From an uncultured Lachnospiraceae bacterium (GTDB lineage: Bacteria; Bacillota; Clostridia; Lachnospirales; Lachnospiraceae), in NCBI GenBank assembly GCA_946558695.1, contig CAMNTQ010000006.1:25364-89363 (forward strand): a stretch of DNA of 64,000 nucleotides, written 5' to 3'. The notes below the pieces were generated by a model. It saw nothing but the letters and a program-made list of their open reading frames with translations. It was not told the origin of the DNA and did not search any database. How positions within the stretch are numbered: position 1 is the stretch's first letter; each line of letters starts with the position of its first letter. Positions 17,013 through 26,374 of the stretch are shown here, piece after piece. The position numbers and the translations under genes are program-made.

Positions 17013-18251
17013 ATGAATGAAATAGCCGTATCCATTATATGTCTTACATATAATCAGAGGGATTATATAAAAGATGCTCTTGAAGGATTTGTAACGCAGG
17101 AAACAAATTTTACATATGAAATTCTGGTTCATGACGACGCTTCGACAGACGGTACAACAGAAATCCTCAAAAAATACGAAAAACAATATTCGGACAAAAT
17201 CCGTTTGTTTCTGGAAAAGGAAAATCAGTATTCAAAAGGAGTAAGTATCGCCCGAAAGATGGTTCTTCACGCAAAGGGAAAGTATATGGCTTACTGTGAA
17301 GGTGATGATTTCTGGATTTACAGCGGTAAGCTGCAGAAGCAGTATGAATTAATGGAATCAGATCAGGAAATTTCTTTATGTTATCATAATGCGTTAGTAT
17401 ATGGCGAAGAAAAGGATACGTTGAGATTAAATGTGCAGAACCATCCGTCGGGATATATAGAAGACAAAAATATTATATGTGCGTCAAAGGGATGGTATCC
17501 GACGGCTTCTCTGTTTTGCCGTACGGATTTATTTAAAGAATTGCCGGACTTTAAGGGAGCCACAGGCGATGTGGTTTGGCGGACATGTATGGCTTGCCGG
17601 GGGAAACTGTATTTTATCAACAGAGCATGGAGTGTATACAGGGATTTTTCCCAGGGATCCTGGAATGAAAAATATCGGCAGGACAAAAAAATAGCTGCCC
17701 GATATATTATCGATACAGTCAATTATTTTACGAAGTTTGATGTTTATTCAAAAAGAAGGTTTTCCGAATATCTGCATACAGTTTATATAGCTTCTGTGAG
17801 AAGGTTATTCAGGGTTAACTACCCGGACGGGTATACGGTGGAACAATTTGAAGATGAATTGAGTGAATTAAAGCGGCTATCAGATCATAAAGCCGATCGT
17901 ATCATCGATGCATTTCACGATGAATACATTGTCCGCAGTGTTGATTATTATACTTTTACGGTAATTAATAAGATAAAAGATTTAGTTCTTCACGGGGAAA
18001 GAATATATATTTACGGAGCCGGAGCGGAAGCAATAAAAGCGATCGTTGCGTTGTGCAGCCATAATGTCCGTATAACAGGTCTTCTTGTTTCAAAGAAAAA
18101 AGCAGGAGTTAATACATTATTAGGATATACGATTTATTCAATAAACGAAATCGAGCCGGACAGCCATATGTTTGTGTGGCCATGTTTAATTGACGGAAGA
18201 GAAGAGGTATTAAATATTTTGGGGGAAATGCCATTATGCCGGATATGCTGA
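17013..18251 (+). CDS. GT2 family glycosyltransferase with C-terminal Rossmann module
   Basis: A 412-residue protein. Residues 1-230 are a GT-A family 2 transferase (VSIICLTYNQRDYIKDALEG, ILVHDDASTDGTTEIL, MAYCEGDDFW, which holds the DxD-like metal site). A helical linker follows, then at about 330-405 a Rossmann-like module (IYIYGAGAEAIKAIVALCSH). No membrane helices, so it works in the cytosol on a soluble acceptor. The C-terminus ends abruptly (PLCRIC) compared with the same module elsewhere, suggesting a slightly shortened last strand. Donor and acceptor sugars are not readable from sequence. Confidence 0.87.
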   Translation: MNEIAVSIICLTYNQRDYIKDALEGFVTQETNFTYEILVHDDASTDGTTEILKKYEKQYSDKIRLFLEKENQYSKGVSIARKMVLHAKGKYMAYCEGDDFWIYSGKLQKQYELMESDQEISLCYHNALVYGEEKDTLRLNVQNHPSGYIEDKNIICASKGWYPTASLFCRTDLFKELPDFKGATGDVVWRTCMACRGKLYFINRAWSVYRDFSQGSWNEKYRQDKKIAARYIIDTVNYFTKFDVYSKRRFSEYLHTVYIASVRRLFRVNYPDGYTVEQFEDELSELKRLSDHKADRIIDAFHDEYIVRSVDYYTFTVINKIKDLVLHGERIYIYGAGAEAIKAIVALCSHNVRITGLLVSKKKAGVNTLLGYTIYSINEIEPDSHMFVWPCLIDGREEVLNILGEMPLCRIC

Positions 18252-18298
18252 TAAATGAATAAAAAGCAAATAAAATGTATCATGGGAGAAGAATTGTT

Positions 18299-19789
18299 AT
18301 GTGGTCAGATTTACAGAAAGTTTATGATAGGTTACAGGATGAAGAATCCAGATTTATATTTATGAAGCGGCTGGCATTAAATTTAGGCCATAGGAATTTG
18401 GAAAGTTTATATTCATTGGCGATTCATAGGAATGATAATGGAGGACATAGCCTTTATTCGCTTATAAAAAACAGAGATCATTATTCTGAAGATCAGCCAA
18501 TTATTATGTTTGGCGCCGGACATCTGGGAAAAATATATAAAAATTTCAGTGAAAGATATAAAGTGGGGGACTTGATTGCTTATTGTGATAATAAAAAAGA
18601 GCTGCAAGGTACGCTTTGCGAAGGACTCCCGGTATTGTCGGTAGAAGAGGCCTGCTGTCAGAATACGACTGCGTTATTTGTATTAGCCAGTAGAAAATCT
18701 GGAAAAGAAATGAAAGAACAATTAGAGAGACTTGGAGTGGAGAAAGAGCGTATCTTTGATTTTTCACATGAAAAAGAAATTTATAGAACGCAATATTTTG
18801 AGCCAAGAATCATTAGGAAGCATTCTGGAAGAGAAGTATTTATTGACGGTGGAAGCTTTGATTTGCGTGACACAGGTCATTTTATTAATATGTACCCGAA
18901 TTTTGAAAAAGTTTATGCGTTTGAACCGGATTGTTCAAATTACAACATGATGTTAGAGAACAAGAAAAATCTTTTCAATGATGATAAAAGGATAGAATTA
19001 ATCAATAAAGGTTTATGGGAAAAGGATGAAAGACTAAATTTTGCCGGAGGAAAAACCACAGCATCGCATTTGGCTGAGGACGGGGACATAACTGTTAACC
19101 TTACTTCTATTGATGAATTTTTCAGGCATAAGGAAGAACGAGTTACTTTTATTAAGATGGATATCGAGGGGGCGGAATTAAAGGCATTAAGTGGTGCAAA
19201 AGAAATTATTATGAGGGACAAGCCGGATCTGGCAATCTGTATTTATCACAAGAAAGAAGATATTATAGAAATCCCCAAATATATTTTAGAATTAAATCCG
19301 CAATATGAGTTATTTATAAGACATTATAGTGTCCTATCGCCTGAAACAGTGCTATATGCTGTCGGGTCAAGAACTGTTCCCTTTGAATTGTCAGATATAA
19401 AATGGAAGATTCTGACCCGGATATTAGATAATCCGGATAAAATTATAGAAGAAGTTTCTAAGTTAAACAATCTGATAATTTATGGAATGGGGAATTTAAC
19501 TGTCGCGCTTGTGAGAGAAATGAATTTAAGGAATGTTTCGCCCTTATGTATTGTAGATGCATATAAAGAAAGCGGAAATTTTGAAGGAATTCCAGTGTAT
19601 AACATAAAGGAAGTAGGGGGGGAGCTGGAAGATAAGGAAGTTTCTGTTATAGTGACGCCTGTCACAGGCATAAAAAGAGTGTATGAGGCATTAAACGAAT
19701 ACGGCATATATGGAAAAAGAATACCTGTCTGGGATATTATTGGCGATGGGGATATTGCGGAACAGATAAAATACATTAACAGATTATAG
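18299..19789 (+). CDS. FkbM family methyltransferase flanked by two Rossmann modules
   Basis: A 496-residue protein. The ATG at 18299 follows GGGAGAAG; an upstream in-frame ATG at 18275 lacks a ribosome binding site. Residues about 60-160 form a Rossmann-like module (IIMFGAGHLGKIYKNF). Residues 180-365 are an FkbM-type SAM-dependent O-methyltransferase (VFIDGGSFDLRDTGHF, VYAFEPDCSNYNMM, VTFIKMDIEGAELKAL, and LFIRHYSVLSPETVLYAV at its end). Residues 390-496 hold a second module (IIYGMGNLTVALVREMN) nearly identical to that of the radical SAM protein upstream. FkbM enzymes methylate sugar hydroxyls; the target here is presumably a residue of the cluster's glycan. Confidence 0.87.
   Translation: MWSDLQKVYDRLQDEESRFIFMKRLALNLGHRNLESLYSLAIHRNDNGGHSLYSLIKNRDHYSEDQPIIMFGAGHLGKIYKNFSERYKVGDLIAYCDNKKELQGTLCEGLPVLSVEEACCQNTTALFVLASRKSGKEMKEQLERLGVEKERIFDFSHEKEIYRTQYFEPRIIRKHSGREVFIDGGSFDLRDTGHFINMYPNFEKVYAFEPDCSNYNMMLENKKNLFNDDKRIELINKGLWEKDERLNFAGGKTTASHLAEDGDITVNLTSIDEFFRHKEERVTFIKMDIEGAELKALSGAKEIIMRDKPDLAICIYHKKEDIIEIPKYILELNPQYELFIRHYSVLSPETVLYAVGSRTVPFELSDIKWKILTRILDNPDKIIEEVSKLNNLIIYGMGNLTVALVREMNLRNVSPLCIVDAYKESGNFEGIPVYNIKEVGGELEDKEVSVIVTPVTGIKRVYEALNEYGIYGKRIPVWDIIGDGDIAEQIKYINRL
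19375..19789 (+). repeat. Duplicated segment, copy 2 (Rossmann module coding sequence)
   Basis: Counterpart of 16561-16972, encoding the C-terminal module of the FkbM protein. The preceding sequences of the two genes are unrelated (radical SAM versus methyltransferase), so only the module was copied. Confidence 0.85.
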
Positions 19790-19838
19790 GTTTAATTTAT
19801 GTATGTCGATCATTAACTTTATGGAGGGAAATGCCATT

Positions 19839-20990
19839 ATGCTGGATCATATGAAGCAAAAGCAGCCTGCGTTATCAGTCATTGTCCCGGTTTATAATGT
19901 AGAGAAATATCTTGATAAATGCATAAGAAGCATTGCGGGGCAGACTTATACGAATTTGGAGATTATTCTTGTAGATGATGGTTCTACGGATCATTGCGGA
20001 GAGATCTGTGACGAATGGAGCCGAAAAGATACCAGGATTCAAGTACTCCATAAAAAAAACGGCGGCCTCGTCAGCGCCAGAAAAGCCGGATTAAAGACAG
20101 CATCGGGTCAGTATATAGCGTATGTTGACAGCGATGACTGGATAGAAGAGAACATGTATGAGCGCATGATGGAATTGATGTTATGCAATCATTCCGATAT
20201 AGTGACCAGCGGGCTGATACGTGACTATGAAAATCATTCTGTGTCCGAGAAAGAAAAAATACCCGCAGGCAGATATGAGGGCAAATCGCTGGATGATTTA
20301 AAAGGACATATTATTAATACAGACCATTTTTTTGCTTCCCGGATCAACATGCATATAACAAATAAAATATTCAGAAAAAGTATGCTGGAAAAATATCAGA
20401 TGCGAGTTCCGAATGAGGCGAAGATCGGAGAAGATGCGGATGTTGTATATCCTTATATCTTTGAATCTGAAAATATATCAGTGTCAGGATACTGTTTTTA
20501 TCATTATGTAATGCGGAGCGATTCACTCATGGGAACACCGGCGCATACAAAAAGCAGCGGGATTATGCGCAGTATTTTTTCAGAATGCGCCGCCAGGAAT
20601 GAGGGCAGGATTAAAAATATAAAGGAACAATTATATCAGGTAACGGTGTTTTTTATATGTATATCCGATCCGGGGTATCTGTTTCGGACAGAGACAAAAG
20701 AGTCTTTTCCTTTCAGGGAAATAAAAAAAGGCGACAGGGTCATCCTTTACGGAGCGGGAAGATTCGGGAAGGCCATAAAATCATTTTTGGAAAATAAAGA
20801 ATATTGTGAGATAGCAGCGTGGGCGGATAAAGTAAAAGGCGGCGCGGTAATTTCGCCGGAACAAATTAAAAAGTATTCCTTTGATAAGATTATTCTGGCA
20901 GTTATAAATGCGGCGGTTGCGGATGATATAGAGGAAATGCTTGTTAGCCTAGGGACAGACAGGCAGAAAATATGCAGAGTAAAGATATAA
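19839..20990 (+). CDS. GT2 family glycosyltransferase with C-terminal Rossmann module
   Basis: A 383-residue protein. The ATG at 19839 is preferred over 19803 because GGAGGG lies 10 nt upstream. Residues 1-250 are a GT-A transferase (LSVIVPVYNVEKYLDKCIRS, IILVDDGSTDHCGEICDEW, YIAYVDSDDWIEENMYERM). Residues 290-383 are the Rossmann-like module (RVILYGAGRFGKAIKSFLEN, WADKVKGG). No transmembrane segment. One of six GT2 proteins in this cluster that carry the same C-terminal extension. Confidence 0.88.
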   Translation: MLDHMKQKQPALSVIVPVYNVEKYLDKCIRSIAGQTYTNLEIILVDDGSTDHCGEICDEWSRKDTRIQVLHKKNGGLVSARKAGLKTASGQYIAYVDSDDWIEENMYERMMELMLCNHSDIVTSGLIRDYENHSVSEKEKIPAGRYEGKSLDDLKGHIINTDHFFASRINMHITNKIFRKSMLEKYQMRVPNEAKIGEDADVVYPYIFESENISVSGYCFYHYVMRSDSLMGTPAHTKSSGIMRSIFSECAARNEGRIKNIKEQLYQVTVFFICISDPGYLFRTETKESFPFREIKKGDRVILYGAGRFGKAIKSFLENKEYCEIAAWADKVKGGAVISPEQIKKYSFDKIILAVINAAVADDIEEMLVSLGTDRQKICRVKI

Positions 20991-21023
20991 CCATACACTT
21001 ATACTGAAGGAAAGGTGAAAAGC

Positions 21024-23399
21024 GTGTTAGAGACATATACAGTTATTGCATATGGCATGGGAAAAAGCTTTTATCCATATATTGAAAGACTGGATATCTA
21101 TACAGATATTTTATACTTTGCGGACAGCAGCAATAAATATGTTGGACAAAGAGTGTATGGAGATGAGAGGATATGTATAGACGTAAATGAAATCCGCAAA
21201 TTACAGAATCCGTATGTAATTATCACTGTTGATGATGAATATGCGGCTGCTTCTATAGGAGAAAAGCTGAAAGAATGGGAAGTTCCTTTCTGCCATGCAA
21301 AGGATATTCTTATGCAGAAGGGAGAACGGGATTTTAAATATTTCATTCAGTGGCCGGAAAAGATCCATAATCATAGTATTCAGCGGTTTATCGATATCAA
21401 TATAAGCGGAACGACAACGTGTAATTTCCACTGCGAATATTGCTATGTGTGGAGAAAAGAAGAATTTAAAGAAGGAAATTTATTATCAGAGGAACACAGT
21501 GTAAAGGAAATTAGGGAAGGGCTTTCAAAAGAACGGCTTGGAGGCATTTGCTTTATTAATTTATGCGCAAGGGGCGAGACTTTGCTGGCTCAGAATATTG
21601 TAGAATTAATATATGCTTTGCTGGATGAGGGCCATTACGTCTCAGTTGTGACAAACGGTACGGTAACCTCTAAGATTAAGGAGATATTATCATTGCCGGA
21701 CAAGCTGCTTGGCAGGATGTTTTTTAAAATATCATTTCATTATATAGAATTAAAAAGGCTGGGCGTTTTAGAAAGATTCTGGGATAATATTGATGAAATA
21801 AGCGGGAGCCGTTGCTCTTACACTTTAGAAATTACTCCCGGAGACGGCTCGGTAAAATACATTGATGAGATGAAAGATCTGGCGCTGAAGAAAACGAACG
21901 GGGCATTGCCTCACGTTTCTTTTACCCGAGATTCAAATAAAGCAGGATTTGATCTGTTATCAAAGTATTCTATGGAAGATTATCGGTCGATTTGGGGACA
22001 GTTTGATTCTAAGATGTTTGACCTAAAGAGCAAATGGTACGGGAAAAATATGCGGCAATATCAATGCTATGCAGGAAATTGGAGCTATCTGATAGATTTG
22101 AACTCAGGAAATGTAAGACCTTGCTACCACAGTGAAGTTATCGGAAATATTTTTGACCGGGAAATGAAAGCGTTTCCGGTCAGGCCTGTTGACCATAACT
22201 GCAAAGTTTCGTACTGCTTTAATAATCATGCTTTCCTTGCTTGGGGATGTGTTCCGGATATTTTGTGCGGCAGCTACCTAGATATGCGAAACCGTACAGA
22301 TAAAAAAGGAAAAGCATGGCTGAAACCAGAGATGGCAGAAGTGATGTCTCATAAATTATCCGATCATAATTATCGTCATCTGGGAAAATGGGACGATTAT
22401 GGAAAATTATATGAGAAAAACAGAAAACCGGCTGTTATTCTTTTTAACAGCCCTGATTATCCTAATTTAGGAGATCATGCCATTGCTTTGGGAGAAAGAT
22501 TGTTTTTGTCGGAGTATTTTCCCCAATATGACATCATAGAAATATCGTGTTCGGAATATATGAAAGAGAATCTCCGTATAAAGAGCGCGGTAAAAAGCGA
22601 TGATATCATCGCGGTCACCGGAGGCGGTAATATAGGAACTTTGTGGCTTCGGATGAATGACTTGTTTTGTCATATTGCGTCAGCTTTTCGCGGTAATGTA
22701 TTAGTAGTATTTCCTCAGACGTTATTTTATGAAGATAATTATTTTGGGGATAAGGAGAAACAGAGACTTAGAAATATATTAAGCGCGCATAAGAAACTGA
22801 TTTTTGCGGTTAGGGATAAAGAATCGGCGGACCGGCTAGATAAAATAAGCGGGGATAATATAAATAAAATATTAGTGCCGGACATGGCGTTTTTCCTGAG
22901 ACATAAATATGCGCAATTGGATAAAAAAAGAACACCGATATTGCTTACATGCCTGAGAGATGACAGGGAACGGACAGCATATATGGACTTGCGGCCAGAG
23001 TTGATCGCAGAAGATCTTTCATTAACTTCGAAAGCTATATCGACGGTTATTGAGGGGGAAGTCACCATGAATAACAGAGAGAAATATCTGGATGAGATAA
23101 TGTCAGAGATAGCCTCGGCGAAAGTAGTCTTAACAGACAGGCTGCACGGTATGATTTTTTGTGCATTAGCTAAAACACCGTGCGTGTTTTTGGATAACAT
23201 AAGCGGTAAGTGTTCTGGAACAAAGAACTGGCTAAAGAACAATGCATATATTGAGAAATGTACAGAGGAAAATGTCTTTGAGTGTATAGAACGTGTGACA
23301 GATCAGCCAGACACCGCCCTTTTTGAAGATTTTATTGCTATAGAGAAAGGCTTTGAAAGGTTAGCTGACACCATAAAAAAAGTAGGGAATATATCATGA
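21024..23399 (+). CDS. Three-domain fusion: Rossmann module, radical SAM, polysaccharide pyruvyl transferase
   Basis: A 791-residue protein starting at a GTG (21024) 8 nt after AAAGG; an in-frame GTG at 21015 is the alternative. Residues 5-95 are a Rossmann-like module (VIAYGMGKSFYPYIERL). Residues 115-430 are a radical SAM domain (C133, C137, C140 in CNFHCEYCYVW) with a Cys-rich C-terminal part resembling a SPASM region (QCYAGNWSYLID, VRPCYHSE, CKVSYCFNN). Residues 465-750 are a polysaccharide pyruvyl-transferase-like domain (NLGDHAIALGERLF, IIAVTGGGNIGTLW, ASAKVVLTDRLHGMIFCALA). Pyruvyl transferases add ketal pyruvate to sugars. The pairing suggests a radical-modified and pyruvylated residue. 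The stop overlaps the next ATG (ATGA). Confidence 0.85.
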   Translation: MLETYTVIAYGMGKSFYPYIERLDIYTDILYFADSSNKYVGQRVYGDERICIDVNEIRKLQNPYVIITVDDEYAAASIGEKLKEWEVPFCHAKDILMQKGERDFKYFIQWPEKIHNHSIQRFIDINISGTTTCNFHCEYCYVWRKEEFKEGNLLSEEHSVKEIREGLSKERLGGICFINLCARGETLLAQNIVELIYALLDEGHYVSVVTNGTVTSKIKEILSLPDKLLGRMFFKISFHYIELKRLGVLERFWDNIDEISGSRCSYTLEITPGDGSVKYIDEMKDLALKKTNGALPHVSFTRDSNKAGFDLLSKYSMEDYRSIWGQFDSKMFDLKSKWYGKNMRQYQCYAGNWSYLIDLNSGNVRPCYHSEVIGNIFDREMKAFPVRPVDHNCKVSYCFNNHAFLAWGCVPDILCGSYLDMRNRTDKKGKAWLKPEMAEVMSHKLSDHNYRHLGKWDDYGKLYEKNRKPAVILFNSPDYPNLGDHAIALGERLFLSEYFPQYDIIEISCSEYMKENLRIKSAVKSDDIIAVTGGGNIGTLWLRMNDLFCHIASAFRGNVLVVFPQTLFYEDNYFGDKEKQRLRNILSAHKKLIFAVRDKESADRLDKISGDNINKILVPDMAFFLRHKYAQLDKKRTPILLTCLRDDRERTAYMDLRPELIAEDLSLTSKAISTVIEGEVTMNNREKYLDEIMSEIASAKVVLTDRLHGMIFCALAKTPCVFLDNISGKCSGTKNWLKNNAYIEKCTEENVFECIERVTDQPDTALFEDFIAIEKGFERLADTIKKVGNIS

Positions 23400-23989
23400 A
23401 GAAAGTATTGCTTTTAGGAGATTCTATCCGTCAGAATTATCAGGAATATGTGCGGGAAAAATTGTCCGGTACGGCAGAGGTCTTTTACCCTGATGACAAT
23501 GGAAGGTTTTGTGCTTTCACTTTGAGATATCTGCATGATTATGTACGTATATTTACAGAGAACGATCACAAAAATTTTGATGTTGTTCATTTTAATTTTG
23601 GACTTTGGGATGTTTTGCGGCTGTCAAATGAAAACCGGACATTTACGTCAGAAAAAGAATATGCGGATCTGCTCGTCAGGCTATGCGACCGAATCAGATT
23701 TTTGTGTCCTGCGGCGAAGTTAATATTTGCATTAACTACCAGCGTTGTCGAGCCTGGATTTGCTCCGGGAGAGTCAGTGGGAAAAAGATGTAACGAGGAC
23801 ATTATACGGTTTAATGATATCGCAGGACAGATTTTAAAAGAAAGGGCAGATGCTATCAATGATCTGTGGACCATATCAATTAATCTGCCGGATACGGCCC
23901 GTTCTGACGGCGTACACTTTGGGACAGCCCTTGGAATAGAAAAGCTGGGAGGCAAAGTTGCAGAAAGTATTTTAGATTGTCTCGGGTGA
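23396..23989 (+). CDS. SGNH/GDSL-like hydrolase
   Basis: A 197-residue cytosolic protein with the block pattern of SGNH hydrolases: LLLGDSIRQNYQEY (block I, nucleophile Ser), VVHFNFGLWDVLRL (block III region) and SDGVHFGTALG (block V, Asp and His). Such enzymes deacylate, and some transfer acyl groups, on sugars. It overlaps the pyruvyl transferase fusion by 4 bp (ATGA), implying coupled translation and probably work on the same residue, for example removal or addition of an O-acetyl group. The block II glycine is not obvious, so activity is likely but not certain. Confidence 0.72.
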   Translation: MKKVLLLGDSIRQNYQEYVREKLSGTAEVFYPDDNGRFCAFTLRYLHDYVRIFTENDHKNFDVVHFNFGLWDVLRLSNENRTFTSEKEYADLLVRLCDRIRFLCPAAKLIFALTTSVVEPGFAPGESVGKRCNEDIIRFNDIAGQILKERADAINDLWTISINLPDTARSDGVHFGTALGIEKLGGKVAESILDCLG

Positions 23990-23999
23990 AGGAGAAAAT

Positions 24000-25214
24000 A
24001 TGGCGGATATAAGCGTAATCATTCCGATATACAACGGCGAAAAGTATCTGGAAAGGTGCATGGACAGCATACTTAGCCAAAGCGGCGTGGAAGTGGAAGT
24101 GATCTGCATTGATGATGGATCTACGGACAGAACCGCAGATATTTTAGATAAATATGAGAAAAGGTATTTCAATGTTACGGCAATAAGGAATGAAAACAAT
24201 AAAGGCGTTGGTTATTCAAGAAATAAAGGCATGGAGCTGGCATCGGGAAGGTATATACAATTTGTTGATGCGGATGATTATTTATTGCCGGGATCTCTTT
24301 CCCGTTTATATCAATATGCGGGCGGTAATAATGCCCAGATGTGCTTTTTTAAATTTGAAAACGACAGCAGGCAGCAGTCGGCCAGAAAAGGAATTGAAAA
24401 GAAATATTCCGGTGTTTATGAAGGAAGAGTATTGGCAGAACAATTTTTGTTTAACAGAGAATTTTTTTACTACGCATGGTGCGCAGTTGTTGAGCGGGAT
24501 TTTCTGAAAAGGAATAATATAAAATTTTCTAGGCTAAAAATCGGAGAGGGCGGAGATTTTATCATACATGCATTAATGTGTGCAAAGAAAGTACTCATAA
24601 TGGACGGCGTATGCTATCACTACTCTTATAATCCCGAGTCAGTGACCAATGCAGACACCGCGAAAAACAAAATTTTGCTGGGACAGATTTACCAGTATAT
24701 TGAAATTTTAAAGAGACTTGCGCGTGACGGGAATATGAAAGGGTGGAAATTCTTTCTGGATTATCAATACACGAAGATCAAAGCGGGTATCAATACGTTG
24801 TCTTATGAGGAATGCGAAGAAATCAAGCAGTATTTTGAAGATGATTTTTCCGGGCATTTGGTGAAAACATTAATATCGGACATGTCTTATGATATTCGTT
24901 TGTCTTCGGAGCAGGCGGATATGATAAATCGGGCGAAAAGGATATTACTGTACGGCGCAGGTTATCTTACCTATGACGTCCTGCAGGTAATTTCGAGAAT
25001 GCAGGCGGATATTATGGGAATTGCAGTAACAAAATTGGAGAATAACCCAAAGTCGCTTTTTGGGCATCATGTTTATGAAATTGCCGAATTACAGGAATAC
25101 AGCGAAGAGACGCTTGTCATAGTAGCGGCTAATAAAAAATATAATCCAGTAATAGAACAGACATTGGAGCGTCACGGATTTCGTGATTATATATTTTTAA
25201 ATGCGGATATATAA
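24000..25214 (+). CDS. GT2 family glycosyltransferase with C-terminal Rossmann module
   Basis: A 404-residue protein. Residues 1-225 show the GT-A motifs ISVIIPIYNGEKYLERCMDS, VICIDDGSTDRTADIL and YIQFVDADDYLLPG. Residues 310-404 are the Rossmann-like module (RILLYGAGYLTYDVLQVI, with ETLVIVAANKKYNPVIEQTL as a later strand-helix pair). AAGGAG lies directly ahead of the start. It begins 10 bp after the SGNH hydrolase. Confidence 0.88.
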   Translation: MADISVIIPIYNGEKYLERCMDSILSQSGVEVEVICIDDGSTDRTADILDKYEKRYFNVTAIRNENNKGVGYSRNKGMELASGRYIQFVDADDYLLPGSLSRLYQYAGGNNAQMCFFKFENDSRQQSARKGIEKKYSGVYEGRVLAEQFLFNREFFYYAWCAVVERDFLKRNNIKFSRLKIGEGGDFIIHALMCAKKVLIMDGVCYHYSYNPESVTNADTAKNKILLGQIYQYIEILKRLARDGNMKGWKFFLDYQYTKIKAGINTLSYEECEEIKQYFEDDFSGHLVKTLISDMSYDIRLSSEQADMINRAKRILLYGAGYLTYDVLQVISRMQADIMGIAVTKLENNPKSLFGHHVYEIAELQEYSEETLVIVAANKKYNPVIEQTLERHGFRDYIFLNADI

Positions 25215-25262
25215 GCGCCGCAAGAAACAAACATTATGCAAAAATAAATTTGGAGTTATTAT

Positions 25263-26372
25263 ATGGGTAAGGAAAAAGTGTTTGTAACAAAAGCTTCTAT
25301 GCCTCCGTATGAAGAATACATAGAAGCAATTAAGCCTTTATGGGACAGCCGTTGGATCACAAATATGGGATATTACCATAAAGAGCTTGAAAAAAAACTG
25401 AAGGAATATCTGGACGTGCCGGCGCTTTCACTTATGGTGAACGGTCATATGGCGCTTGAACTTGTTATACAGGCATTTGATTTCCCAGAGGGAGCAGAGA
25501 TTATTACAACGCCTTTTACTTTTATATCTACGACGCATGCAATTGTAAGAAATCGTCTGGAACCGGTGTTCTGTGACGTGAAAGCCAGTGACGGGACGAT
25601 AGATGAGACAAAGATCGAAGGGTTGATCACAGAGAAGACGGCGGCGATCCTTCCTGTCCATGTGTATGGGAACGTATGTAATGTTGAGGAAATTCAGAGG
25701 ATTGCGGATAAGTACGGATTGAAAGTGATATATGATGCCGCGCATGCCTTTGGCGTAAAGTACAAGGGAATAGGAATCGGGAATTTTGGCGATGCATCGG
25801 TATTCAGTTTCCATGCGACAAAGATATACAACACCATTGAAGGAGGGGCCGCGGCCTTTTCGGATCAAAAATTATATGAGCGGCTGTATAATCTTAAAAA
25901 CTTTGGAATCCGTGGGGAAGATCTGGTTGTATCTGTAGGGACCAATGCCAAAATGAACGAATTTGCCGCGATTATGGGGTTGTGTAATCTGAAGCATACT
26001 GCTGAGAATATCAGCCGGAGGAAACGATGTTGGGAACTATATAAGAATAATCTTGAAAAAACAGAAGGACTTCTGCTTTTTCAAGAAAATATAAATGTAG
26101 AAAAAAACTATAGTTATTTTCCGGTTTTAGTAAATGGAAGCTTTCACAGGGACAGGGACGATTTATATAGTAAGCTTAAAGAAAACAATATTTATCCGCG
26201 AAAGTATTTTTATCCCTTAACATCCGATGAAAAATGTTTTGGAGATAAATACAGGAAGAATGATTTAAAAACAGCAAGACGTTTGGCAGCGCAAGTAATA
26301 GTTTTACCTTTGTATCCAGATTTGAGATTCGATCAAGTAGATCGGATCATACATACAATAAAGGAGATGTGA
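25263..26372 (+). CDS. DegT/DnrJ/EryC1/StrS-type PLP sugar aminotransferase (FdtB-like)
   Basis: A 369-residue sugar aminotransferase that converts a nucleotide-linked keto sugar to an amino sugar. Features: NGHMALELVIQAF (PLP phosphate cup), TTPFTFISTTHAI, VIYDAAHAFGVKY (Asp that pairs with the PLP ring) and SFHATKIYNTIEGG with the Schiff-base lysine at residue 187. The HATK-x-x-x-T-x-EGG form resembles dTDP-3-amino- or 4-amino-6-deoxyhexose enzymes such as FdtB. It overlaps the following acyltransferase gene by a few bases if that gene's GTG is used, and is directly followed by two acyltransferase domains, fitting amine formation then N-acylation. Confidence 0.9.
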   Translation: MGKEKVFVTKASMPPYEEYIEAIKPLWDSRWITNMGYYHKELEKKLKEYLDVPALSLMVNGHMALELVIQAFDFPEGAEIITTPFTFISTTHAIVRNRLEPVFCDVKASDGTIDETKIEGLITEKTAAILPVHVYGNVCNVEEIQRIADKYGLKVIYDAAHAFGVKYKGIGIGNFGDASVFSFHATKIYNTIEGGAAAFSDQKLYERLYNLKNFGIRGEDLVVSVGTNAKMNEFAAIMGLCNLKHTAENISRRKRCWELYKNNLEKTEGLLLFQENINVEKNYSYFPVLVNGSFHRDRDDLYSKLKENNIYPRKYFYPLTSDEKCFGDKYRKNDLKTARRLAAQVIVLPLYPDLRFDQVDRIIHTIKEM

Positions 26373-26374
26373 GG

